Below are positions 1 to 5,066 of a stretch of DNA of 5,545 bases, one piece after another; the first letter of the stretch is position 1, and the number at the start of each line of letters is the position of its first letter. Under the pieces are notes generated by a model, which worked only from the letters and a program-made list of their open reading frames with translations, did not search any database and was not told the origin of the DNA. The stretch is from positions 1-5,545 of the forward strand of contig JAUIKJ010000214.1 in the NCBI GenBank assembly GCA_030430835.1, in the 5' to 3' direction. Position numbers and translations under genes: made by a program. This DNA comes from Candidatus Hydrogenedentota bacterium. GTDB lineage: Bacteria; Hydrogenedentota; Hydrogenedentia; Hydrogenedentales; JAEUWI01.

Positions 1-121
1 CGGCACCTTCGAGTAAGCCGGTGGCGGTCCAGCCTGTGTCACCTGCAGCGAAATTGGGATTGGTCAACGCGGTTTCAGGCTGGGCGAGCAGGGCGATCAA
101 GGTGTAGAGAAGCGCGTTCAT
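1..121 (-). CDS. Secreted protein, N-terminal fragment (runs off left edge)
   Basis: This is the first 40 codons of a minus-strand gene whose ATG is at 121-119; the reading frame stays open to the window edge. The protein begins MNALLYTLIALLAQPETA, a short Sec-type signal peptide (no strongly charged n-region, a hydrophobic core LLYTLIALLA, likely cleavage near the Ala at residue 18). The mature start, with the motif NPNFAAGDTGWTATG, resembles the first strand of galactose-binding-like or carbohydrate-binding jelly-roll domains, which often begin N-x-(D/N)-F-x-x-G-x-x-x-W. That resemblance is inference from a very short stretch, and no function can be given. Support for the start comes from the signal peptide and from a promoter-like pair (TTGGCG, 17 bases, TATAAT) ending 7 bases before the ATG. 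No Shine-Dalgarno sequence is present, which fits a leaderless message. The gene is divergent from the TolC-family gene. Confidence 0.7.
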   Translation of the reverse strand, partial: MNALLYTLIALLAQPETALTNPNFAAGDTGWTATGLLEGA

Positions 122-128
122 AACCCCG

Positions 129-157
129 ATTATAGGCATGCGGCGCCCTGCCGCCAA
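129..157 (-). promoter_or_regulatory. Sigma70-type promoter for the left-edge secreted gene, probably leaderless
   Basis: On the minus strand a perfect -10 hexamer TATAAT lies at 134-129. A -35-like TTGGCG (4 of 6 matches to TTGACA) lies at 157-152, exactly 17 bases away. The -10 box ends 7 bases before the ATG at 121, so transcription should begin at or within a base or two of the start codon. No ribosome-binding sequence fits between them. The hexamers and spacing are seen directly; promoter activity and leaderless initiation are inferred. Confidence 0.6.
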
Positions 158-165
158 GGCCCGCA

Positions 166-194
166 TTGCCTCGCCCCACCCGCATACGTATGAT
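166..194 (+). promoter_or_regulatory. Sigma70-type promoter for the TolC-family gene
   Basis: A -35-like TTGCCT (166-171, 4 of 6) and a -10-like TATGAT (189-194, 5 of 6) are separated by 17 bases on the plus strand. The predicted transcription start is near 201, giving a leader of a little over 20 bases before the preferred GTG start at 224. The -35 box is only 8 bases from the -35 box of the divergent minus-strand promoter, so RNA polymerase could probably occupy only one of the two at a time. A 10-base perfect palindrome overlaps the -10 box. Confidence 0.5.
183..192. promoter_or_regulatory. 10-base perfect palindrome overlapping the -10 box (possible operator)
   Basis: CATACGTATG reads identically on both strands and covers most of the putative -10 hexamer of the TolC-family promoter. 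A dimeric regulator bound here would block that promoter and could affect the divergent one about 30 bases away. No regulator gene is in the window and a palindrome of this length can occur by chance, so the operator role is a guess. Confidence 0.25.
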
Positions 195-212
195 CCGGAC
201 AGCACCTCCATT

Positions 213-216
213 GGAG
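213..216 (+). promoter_or_regulatory. Ribosome-binding site deciding the TolC-family start
   Basis: GGAG at 213-216 lies 7 bases before GTG at 224, an ideal spacing, but only 1 base before the alternative TTG at 218. This favours GTG 224 as the start. The preceding CTCC (206-209) can pair with the GGAG across a 3-base ATT loop, so a small hairpin could partly hide the site in the leader RNA. Confidence 0.55.
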
Positions 217-223
217 CTTGCCC

Positions 224-1537
224 GTGCCTCCTTTAATCGTCCAAGTACTATTCTGTGGCCTGCTGATGGTGGCGGGCGCCACGGCGCATTCGGCCGCGCC
301 GGCGCTCGATCTTGAGGCCTGTATCCGCCACGCGTTGGAACACCGGGGCCGCATCCAGGCCGCGGGCGCGGCGCACGACGCTGCCGTGGCCCGCATCGGC
401 CAAACGCGATCCGCGCGCCGGCCACAGCTCTCGGCCGAAGCCGGATTGAGCTATATCGACCGGGTGCCGCAGATCGGCAACGCCCTTTCCAGCGCCTTGA
501 TCGATACGGACCGTTTTCAGCCCGAACCCCTCGCGCTGCGGGAGCGCGTGCAGATCGAGCAGGTGCTCTATGCCGGCGGCCGGATTCAGGCGGCGCTACG
601 CGCCTCCCAGTTTCTGGCCGAGTCCGTGGCCTGGCAGGAAGCTGTCGCGCGGGAGGAGACCATCTTTGAAACGCGCCAGGCCTTCAATGACGCGCTGCTG
701 AGTGATGCGCTGGTGGCCGTTGCCGATGAAAGTCTTGCGGTGTTCGAGCGGCACCAAAGTGATGCGCAGCAACTCCTCGAGAGCGGGGTCGTCAGTAAGA
801 TCGTATTATTGCGTGCCGATACCGAGGTGGCCGCGCGTGCCGCGGATCTGGAGAGTGCTACGGCCGCACGCACGATCGCGTATCTCAATCTTGCCCGTGT
901 GGTCGGGAGGCCACAGGAAGAGGCGTTGGCATTGGATGGCAACTTTGATACCACGCCGGTTGTGCTGGCGTTGCCTGAATTGCTCAGGGCCGCATTTGCC
1001 AACCGCCCCGAACTCAAGGCCATCGATGCCGGTCTGGAAGCGGCACGGGCCAATGTGGATCGGGCACGCGCGGCCTATCGTCCGCGTGTCGCTGCGCGCG
1101 CCCAATACCAGAATACGGACGGGGGTGGCGCGCTACAGCCCGATGGCTGGTCCGTCACCGTTGGCGCCGAGATCGATCTGTATATGGGCGGACGACGCAA
1201 GCATCGCGTTCGCGAGGCCGAAGCCGAACTGGCGCGTGTCGAGGCCGAGCGGAACGACGTAGCACAGTTGGTCGAGTTTGACGTGCGGCAGGCGCTTATT
1301 CGCGTGAACGAGGCCGACACGAAAATTACACGAGAGACCGCTACCGTCACCCTCGCGGAAGAAGCCCTGCGCTTGGCCGAGGTTCGGTTCCGCGAAGAAG
1401 TCGGAACGCCGGCGGAAGTGCTGGACGCGGAGCTCGCATTGACCCAGGCCCGCACGGCCCTGGCCCGAGCCCGACGTGACTATGCCGTTGCGCGTGCAGG
1501 CCTCGACAAGGCGGCAGCAACGGGGGACTGGAAATGA
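224..1537 (+). CDS. TolC-family outer-membrane efflux channel
   Basis: Predicted outer-membrane/periplasmic channel subunit of the OEP (TolC) family. Such proteins trimerise and form the exit duct of tripartite efflux pumps or type I secretion systems. From GTG 224 it has 437 residues, normal for the family. A signal peptide (hydrophobic residues 4-19, AXA motif ending at A21) precedes two homologous halves. The internal duplication shows in paired motifs: RRPQLSAEAGLSY near 65-77 against YRPRVAARAQY near 285-295, and LYAGGR at 115-120 against LYMGGR at 319-324, each marking the edge of a beta-strand followed by a long Ala/Glu/Arg-rich helix. The C-terminal signature around 387-411 (RFREEVGTPAEVLDAELALTQA) is typical. 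There is no lipobox cysteine, so it is probably not a lipoprotein. TTG 218 is an alternative start adding two residues. No membrane-fusion or inner-membrane pump gene is present here. The 3' end overlaps the aminotransferase start by 4 bases. The family is secure; the substrate is unknown. Confidence 0.93.
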   Translation: MPPLIVQVLFCGLLMVAGATAHSAAPALDLEACIRHALEHRGRIQAAGAAHDAAVARIGQTRSARRPQLSAEAGLSYIDRVPQIGNALSSALIDTDRFQPEPLALRERVQIEQVLYAGGRIQAALRASQFLAESVAWQEAVAREETIFETRQAFNDALLSDALVAVADESLAVFERHQSDAQQLLESGVVSKIVLLRADTEVAARAADLESATAARTIAYLNLARVVGRPQEEALALDGNFDTTPVVLALPELLRAAFANRPELKAIDAGLEAARANVDRARAAYRPRVAARAQYQNTDGGGALQPDGWSVTVGAEIDLYMGGRRKHRVREAEAELARVEAERNDVAQLVEFDVRQALIRVNEADTKITRETATVTLAEEALRLAEVRFREEVGTPAEVLDAELALTQARTALARARRDYAVARAGLDKAAATGDWK

Positions 1538-2808
1538 CACAACACCCGCGGGAACGATCCCTTCACACCTTTCCCGGGGGATCCAATGGTGAGTTCAATC
1601 TGACGCCGGAACTGAGCATGGTGATTGGACGCGGGGAGGGGTGCCGTCTTTGGGACACCGACGGCACGGCGTACCTCGATTTCTCCATGGGCTGGGGTTC
1701 CGCCCTGGTCGGGCATGCGAATCCGGTCGTGACCGAAGCTGTGCTGCGGCAGGTGCCCCTTGGATCCAACTTCGCCTATGTCACCGAGAACATGTTGACG
1801 GCGGCGGAGGAAATCATTCGGCTGAGTCCGGCCTGCGATCAACTGCGCTTCTGCGCCTCGGGCACCGAGGCGACGATGTATTGCCAGCGCCTGGCGCGGG
1901 CCTTCACCGGGCGCTCGAAGATCCTTAAATTCGAAGGCGCCTATCACGGCGCCAACGAGATTGGCGTGACCAGTCTCTTCCCCGCGCACCCGCCAGACTT
2001 CCCGCAGCCGGATCCCTCCAGCGCGGGCATCGACCACGCGGTGCGCGACCATGTATTGATCGCGCCGTACAACGACATCACGACGACGCGGCGTGTGCTG
2101 GAGGCGCACGCCGCCGAGACCGCGGCGGTGATCGTGGAGCCGCTGCATCGTTGCCTCGTGCCGGAAGACGGATTCCTCGATCAACTCCGGGCACTGTGCG
2201 ATGAACTGAAGGTACTGCTGATCTTCGACGAGGTGGTGACCGGCTTCCGCCTGGCCTATGGCGGCGCGCAGGAATACTACGGTGTCGTGCCGGACCTCGT
2301 AGCCTATGGAAAGGCGTTGGGGGGCGGCTATCCCATCGGCGCATTCGGTGGGCGCGGCGAGATCATGGCGATCGTCCGCGAGGACCGGATGAACCAAGCG
2401 ACCTATGTCTGGACCGCCTCGACCCTCGGCGGCAATCCTATTTCGACCGCAGCGGCGAACGCGGCCATGCAGGTCTTTCGCGGTGATGGCGTATACCCGC
2501 ATCTCCATGGCCTCGGAAGCTACTTTCGCGACGGCCTCCGCCGCGTGCTCGATGCGCGTGGCGAGACCGCACAGATCATCGGCGATGGCCCACTGGCGCA
2601 GGTCGTGTTCTCGGAGCAGCCCGTGCGGGACTACCGAAGCACCAAGGCGGCCGACAGTGCCCGTGGCCGTGCCCTTATGCTCGCGCTGTTTGAGCGCGGC
2701 ATCTTCCTCAATCCCATGGGCACGAAACTCTACCTCTCTCTCGCACACGACGAAGCCGTGTGCGATGCCTTTCTGGATCGTTTCGACGATGCACTGAAAG
2801 CGATCTGA
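1534..2808 (+). CDS. Class III PLP-dependent aminotransferase, glutamate-1-semialdehyde aminomutase-like
   Basis: A 424-residue fold-type I PLP enzyme of the class III aminotransferase family. The usual landmarks are in order: the dimer/substrate segment DTDGTAYLDFSMGWGSALVGH (about 41-61), SGTEA at 109-113 (phosphate grip), YHG at 137-139 (Tyr stacks on the cofactor ring), the Asp that holds the pyridine nitrogen in FDEVVTGFR (D232), the Schiff-base lysine K260 in GKALGGGYPIGAFGGR, and STLGGNP at 296-302 supplying the phosphate-binding Thr from the partner subunit. It closely resembles HemL (RLARAFTGRSKILKFEGAYHG is nearly the HemL pattern). However, the AGSGA-type gating loop that follows YHG in true aminomutases is replaced by a Pro-rich segment (FPAHPPDFPQPDP, about 150-162). 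I therefore read it as a GSA-AM-like transaminase of unknown substrate rather than the tetrapyrrole enzyme. ATG 1534 is preceded at 6 bases by GGGGA inside the tolC-like gene. The ATGA overlap indicates coupled translation. Confidence 0.88.
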   Translation: MTQHPRERSLHTFPGGSNGEFNLTPELSMVIGRGEGCRLWDTDGTAYLDFSMGWGSALVGHANPVVTEAVLRQVPLGSNFAYVTENMLTAAEEIIRLSPACDQLRFCASGTEATMYCQRLARAFTGRSKILKFEGAYHGANEIGVTSLFPAHPPDFPQPDPSSAGIDHAVRDHVLIAPYNDITTTRRVLEAHAAETAAVIVEPLHRCLVPEDGFLDQLRALCDELKVLLIFDEVVTGFRLAYGGAQEYYGVVPDLVAYGKALGGGYPIGAFGGRGEIMAIVREDRMNQATYVWTASTLGGNPISTAAANAAMQVFRGDGVYPHLHGLGSYFRDGLRRVLDARGETAQIIGDGPLAQVVFSEQPVRDYRSTKAADSARGRALMLALFERGIFLNPMGTKLYLSLAHDEAVCDAFLDRFDDALKAI

Positions 2809-2816
2809 ACGTGGCT

Positions 2817-2877
2817 TGTCACCTCGATCGAAGGGAGAGGTCTTGACCCAAGATTTCTCCCTCCGGTCGAAATGACA
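2817..2877. repeat. 61-base imperfect inverted repeat (REP/MITE-like) between convergent genes
   Basis: Two 28-base arms (2817-2844 and 2850-2877) flank a 5-base GACCC loop. The arms match at 22 of 28 positions and all six differences are transitions, so three become G-U wobbles on either RNA strand. The ends are TGTCA and TGACA, and the inner arm core is AGGGAGA / TCTCCCT. This layout (TGTCA, TCGA, GGGAGA, TCTT at an arm's inner end) resembles a family of dispersed palindromes that I recall from many environmental genomes; that recollection cannot be checked here. It lies 8 bases after the aminotransferase stop and about 50 bases from the rtcB stop. It could act as a bidirectional transcription barrier, but neither side has a T-tract, so a classical intrinsic terminator is not supported. 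Confidence 0.75.
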
Positions 2878-2927
2878 GCGTTTCGCCGTCTCAGAACAAG
2901 GCAGCGCGGACGCAGGCAGAAACCGTC

Positions 2928-4319
2928 TCAGTCTTCCGGCTTCTCACCCGCAGGCGCCATCTTCACGATGCGCGGATAGAAGCGCGCGAGCGATTCCACG
3001 AGGTCGGCCTGTTGGCCCATCACCTCGTCGATGTCCTTGTAGACCGTCGGTACTTCGTCCAGCCCCGCGGACATGAGCGTGACGCCCGCATCGTCGAGCA
3101 GGCGCTGTACATCGCGCCAGTCCAGCGTTTTCTTCGCGCGGGTGCGGCTCATCACCCGGCCCGCGCCGTGCGCCGCCGAGTTTAGCGATGCCGGGTTTCC
3201 CTTGCCGCGCACGATGTGCGCCCGCGTGGCCATCGTGCCGGGGATGATGCCGAGCACCCCGGCGCCCGCCGGGGTGGCGCCCTTACGATGGACGATAAGT
3301 TCGCGCCCCTCGTGTACTTCCTTCCATGCAAAGTTGTGGTGGTTCTCGATATCGAGAATGGCGTCGACGCCAAGGTGCTCGCGAATGTGCCGGTGGATGC
3401 ATGCGTGGTTTGCCGCCGCGTACTCACCCATCAGGTTCATCGCGGCCCAATACTCCTGGCCTTCCTCTCCATCAAGGTCCAGCCACGAGAGATGACGGTA
3501 CTTTGGGTTCAGATCTCGGCGGCAGCGGTTCATCGCTTTCTTGCTGTAGTAATCGCAGACTTTCGCGCCAGTGCCGCGACTGCCGCTGTGGCTGAGCAAT
3601 GCAAGGTAGCTGCCCGGCGGCAGCCCCGCAGCCGCATCGTCGATCTCCAGTTCGCCGAATTCCACGAAATGGTTCCCGCTGCCACTGGTGCCGAGCTGCT
3701 TCCAGGCCTTGTCCTTGAGCTGCTTCGTCACCGGGCTCACGCTCCAATCGCGATCCATCACGTCGTGGCGGCGTTTGTGCTCGAAGCTCGCGCCGATACC
3801 AAAGCGGGTCTCCGACTCGATGGCACGCTGCAATCGATTCACATCGTCGGACAGCGTATCCAACGGCAGGTCGAGCACGGTCATCTTCACGCGGCACGCG
3901 ATGTCCACACCTACGGCGTAGGGAATCACGGCGTTCTCGGTGGCCAGCACCCCGCCAATCGGCAAGCCATAGCCCAGGTGCGCATCGGGCATCAGCGCAC
4001 CACGCACGGCCACGGACAAGCGCGTGGCCATCCGCATCTGCTCCACGGAATTCGCGTCGAGTCCGGCGCCCCATTGCGTGTAGGGCGTACTTCCCGGCGG
4101 GAAGGTGGATAGCGCCACCGCGGGTGTGGCAAGGCCTGCGGCGAGTTCGTGAAAATGCACGTGTCCCAGATGATCACCCGGCGCGGCAACGACGGCCTCA
4201 AGCGCGCGGCGAATCAGGCCGCTACTCATGCCTGCGGCCTTGGCGGACGCCGCGCCCGCCATCGCGGCGGCGTGGAAGTCCCCGGGGATTCCGAGTTTGA
4301 TGAGGTGACTGATCTTCAT
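2928..4319 (-). CDS. rtcB: RtcB-family RNA ligase
   Basis: RtcB joins RNA 3'-phosphate or 2',3'-cyclic phosphate ends to 5'-OH ends, using GTP and Mn2+ through a guanylated histidine; it serves in RNA repair and tRNA splicing. From ATG 4319 the protein has 463 residues. Matches to the family, in order, are PDAHLGYGLPIG, VGVDIAC with D139 and C142 (metal ligands), SGNHFVEF with N216 and H217, LSHSGSRGTG with H244, NHHNFAWKE with H328, HRKGAT at 344-349, PGTMAT at 360-365, SAAHGAGR with H384 (predicted GMP-accepting His), and YKDIDEVM near the end. Every catalytic position is present, so activity is likely. One oddity is DIACRVKM where most members have DIGCGM. The start is uncertain: in-frame ATG 4340 and GTG 4346 would add 7 or 9 residues and none has a clear ribosome site. 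I prefer 4319 because MKISHLIKLG resembles the N-terminus of related proteins and GATAGT lies 6 bases before it. It follows the NUDIX gene by about 50 bases. Confidence 0.93.
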   Translation of the reverse strand: MKISHLIKLGIPGDFHAAAMAGAASAKAAGMSSGLIRRALEAVVAAPGDHLGHVHFHELAAGLATPAVALSTFPPGSTPYTQWGAGLDANSVEQMRMATRLSVAVRGALMPDAHLGYGLPIGGVLATENAVIPYAVGVDIACRVKMTVLDLPLDTLSDDVNRLQRAIESETRFGIGASFEHKRRHDVMDRDWSVSPVTKQLKDKAWKQLGTSGSGNHFVEFGELEIDDAAAGLPPGSYLALLSHSGSRGTGAKVCDYYSKKAMNRCRRDLNPKYRHLSWLDLDGEEGQEYWAAMNLMGEYAAANHACIHRHIREHLGVDAILDIENHHNFAWKEVHEGRELIVHRKGATPAGAGVLGIIPGTMATRAHIVRGKGNPASLNSAAHGAGRVMSRTRAKKTLDWRDVQRLLDDAGVTLMSAGLDEVPTVYKDIDEVMGQQADLVESLARFYPRIVKMAPAGEKPED

Positions 4320-4348
4320 ACCGGTACTATCGGAGACCATGCGCACTT

Positions 4349-4360
4349 GCGCGCGCGCGC
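4349..4360. repeat. (GC)6 dinucleotide tract in the NUDIX-rtcB gap
   Basis: Twelve bases of strict GC alternation lie between the NUDIX stop and the rtcB start candidates. Such tracts are prone to slippage and can adopt Z-DNA or self-pair in RNA. Length changes here would alter the spacing between the two genes but not their coding frames. A functional role is not shown. Confidence 0.5.
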
Positions 4361-4371
4361 CGATGAATCGG

Positions 4372-4902
4372 TCACTCGCTCAGCCGGTCGTAGATATCGA
4401 GCAGTTCGCGGTGCACGCTGAAGGGCAGGTTGGGCCGCTCGTCCTTCTTAAAGAAGCGCAGATCCATCGCATCCGTGTCCGGCCGCATCTCGTCTTCGCC
4501 TTCCCATTGGTCGACAATGTAGCCGAGGACCATGATTGCCCCGGACACCGGGCTCTGCTTTGTGCTCACGCCGATGAGCCGTGCGGAAGACGCGCGAAGA
4601 TTGGTCTCCTCCAGCAATTCGCGGAGCGCCGCCTCCTCCGTGGTTTCGCCCAACTCGACGAATCCCCCCGGCAAGGTCCACTCGCCCTTGCAGGGATGCA
4701 CCGCCCGCTGTGCGAAGAGCAATTCATCCGGTGCGCGCCGCACAAAGCAGCAGGCCGCGGGAATCGGATTGCGATAGTAGAAGCGGCTGCAATCCGGGCA
4801 GTGCGGCTTGTCGCTCTGGCCATCGTGCGCGATGATGAGTTCGTTGCCGCAGATCCCGCAAAAGTTCCACGCGAAGGGCTTGGGCATTTGAAAGTTGTCC
4901 AT
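4372..4902 (-). CDS. NUDIX hydrolase with N-terminal zinc ribbon
   Basis: A 176-residue enzyme predicted to hydrolyse a nucleoside diphosphate linked to another moiety (NADH, ADP-ribose, FAD or similar). An N-terminal zinc ribbon has C15-x2-C18 and C35-x2-C38, followed by FYYRNP, a common link into the catalytic domain. The NUDIX box spans residues 80-102 and fits G-x5-E-x7-REUxEExGU (G80, E86, R94, E95, E98, E99), except that N101 replaces the final Gly, a tolerated change in many members. This architecture recalls NudC, but the SQPWPFPxS motif that marks NADH pyrophosphatases is missing (GVSTKQSPVSG stands near that place), so the substrate is open. It looks cytoplasmic, with no signal peptide or membrane segment. 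ATG 4902 has no good ribosome site, but a promoter-like pair ends 6 bases before it, suggesting a leaderless message. The stop lies 25-52 bases before the rtcB start candidates, so the two are probably cotranscribed. Confidence 0.92.
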   Translation of the reverse strand: MDNFQMPKPFAWNFCGICGNELIIAHDGQSDKPHCPDCSRFYYRNPIPAACCFVRRAPDELLFAQRAVHPCKGEWTLPGGFVELGETTEEAALRELLEETNLRASSARLIGVSTKQSPVSGAIMVLGYIVDQWEGEDEMRPDTDAMDLRFFKKDERPNLPFSVHRELLDIYDRLSE

Positions 4903-4908
4903 GGGGAA

Positions 4909-4937
4909 ACTCTAGCAACGCCGCAGCGATGGCGCAA
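4909..4937 (-). promoter_or_regulatory. Possible promoter for NUDIX-rtcB, leaderless arrangement
   Basis: On the minus strand TAGAGT (4914-4909, 4 of 6 to TATAAT) and TTGCGC (4937-4932, 3 of 6 to TTGACA) are 17 bases apart. The -10 box ends 6 bases before ATG 4902, so the predicted transcript would start at the ATG. The hexamers are weak, but the geometry repeats that of the left-edge gene, which has a perfect TATAAT. A G-rich run on the plus strand starts directly behind the -35 box. Confidence 0.4.
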
Positions 4938-4976
4938 GGGGAGGAGGGTCTCGGGTATCGGATTGCGGGGTCGGGG
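4938..4976 (+). other. G-rich stretch with quadruplex potential upstream of the NUDIX promoter
   Basis: Five runs of three or four G occur on the plus strand at 4938-4941, 4946-4948, 4953-4955, 4967-4970 and 4973-4976, with gaps of 4, 4, 11 and 2 bases. One gap is longer than the usual 7-base limit, so a canonical quadruplex is borderline. The rest of the 164-base gap (4903-5066) shows no open reading frame or RNA gene that I can support. Confidence 0.3.
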
Positions 4977-5048
4977 AGACGTCAGTGGCCGGCGGCTGAG
5001 TGCCTGGTACTTCGTCCCGAAATTCACAAACAGAGAATCCAGACACTA

Positions 5049-5065
5049 GGCCCGAAACCCGAGCC
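5049..5065 (-). terminator. Hairpin just after the phosphoesterase stop codon (possible terminator)
   Basis: In the transcript direction a GGCTCG arm and a CGGGCC arm pair over six positions (five Watson-Crick, one U-G) around a GGTTT loop, beginning one base after the TAG stop at 5069-5067. A further G-U pair can close the base. No U-rich tail follows (TAGTGTCTGG), so it is a weak terminator at best. It could also be an mRNA 3'-end stabilising hairpin. Confidence 0.3.
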
Positions 5066-5066
5066 C

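Noticed and set aside
218..220. TTG at 218 as the start of the TolC-family gene
   Set aside because: It sits 1 base after the GGAG site, too close for initiation; GTG 224 at 7 bases fits much better. The protein differs by only two residues.
586..1053. Several minus-strand and shifted-frame open frames inside the TolC-family gene
   Set aside because: They are Ala/Ser/Arg-rich antisense translations with no homology features, and the plus-strand frame is complete and in the expected size range.
1480..2748. A 422-codon open frame on the minus strand lying opposite the aminotransferase gene
   Set aside because: It covers nearly the whole of a well-supported gene, its translation has no recognisable motif, and its composition is what the antisense of a GC-rich gene gives. 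It is a shadow frame.
1534..2808. Naming the aminotransferase hemL
   Set aside because: The core is similar, but the gating-loop region differs and the neighbour is an outer-membrane channel rather than tetrapyrrole genes.
2809..2927. A classical intrinsic terminator between the convergent genes
   Set aside because: The hairpin is clear but no T-rich tract follows it on either strand, so it is listed as a repeat rather than a terminator.
2886..2931. A 9-base direct repeat CCGTCTCAG at 2886-2894 and 2923-2931, near the rtcB stop
   Set aside because: Nine bases repeated once over 37 bases is plausible by chance and no element lies between the copies.
3216..4112. A 298-codon open frame on the plus strand opposite rtcB
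   Set aside because: The rtcB frame carries every family motif through this span; the opposite frame shows no domain or start signal.
4372..4902. Assigning the NUDIX protein as NudC (NADH pyrophosphatase / RNA deNADding enzyme)
   Set aside because: The zinc ribbon and NUDIX box match, but the diagnostic SQPWPFPxS motif after the box is absent and the protein is shorter than NudC.
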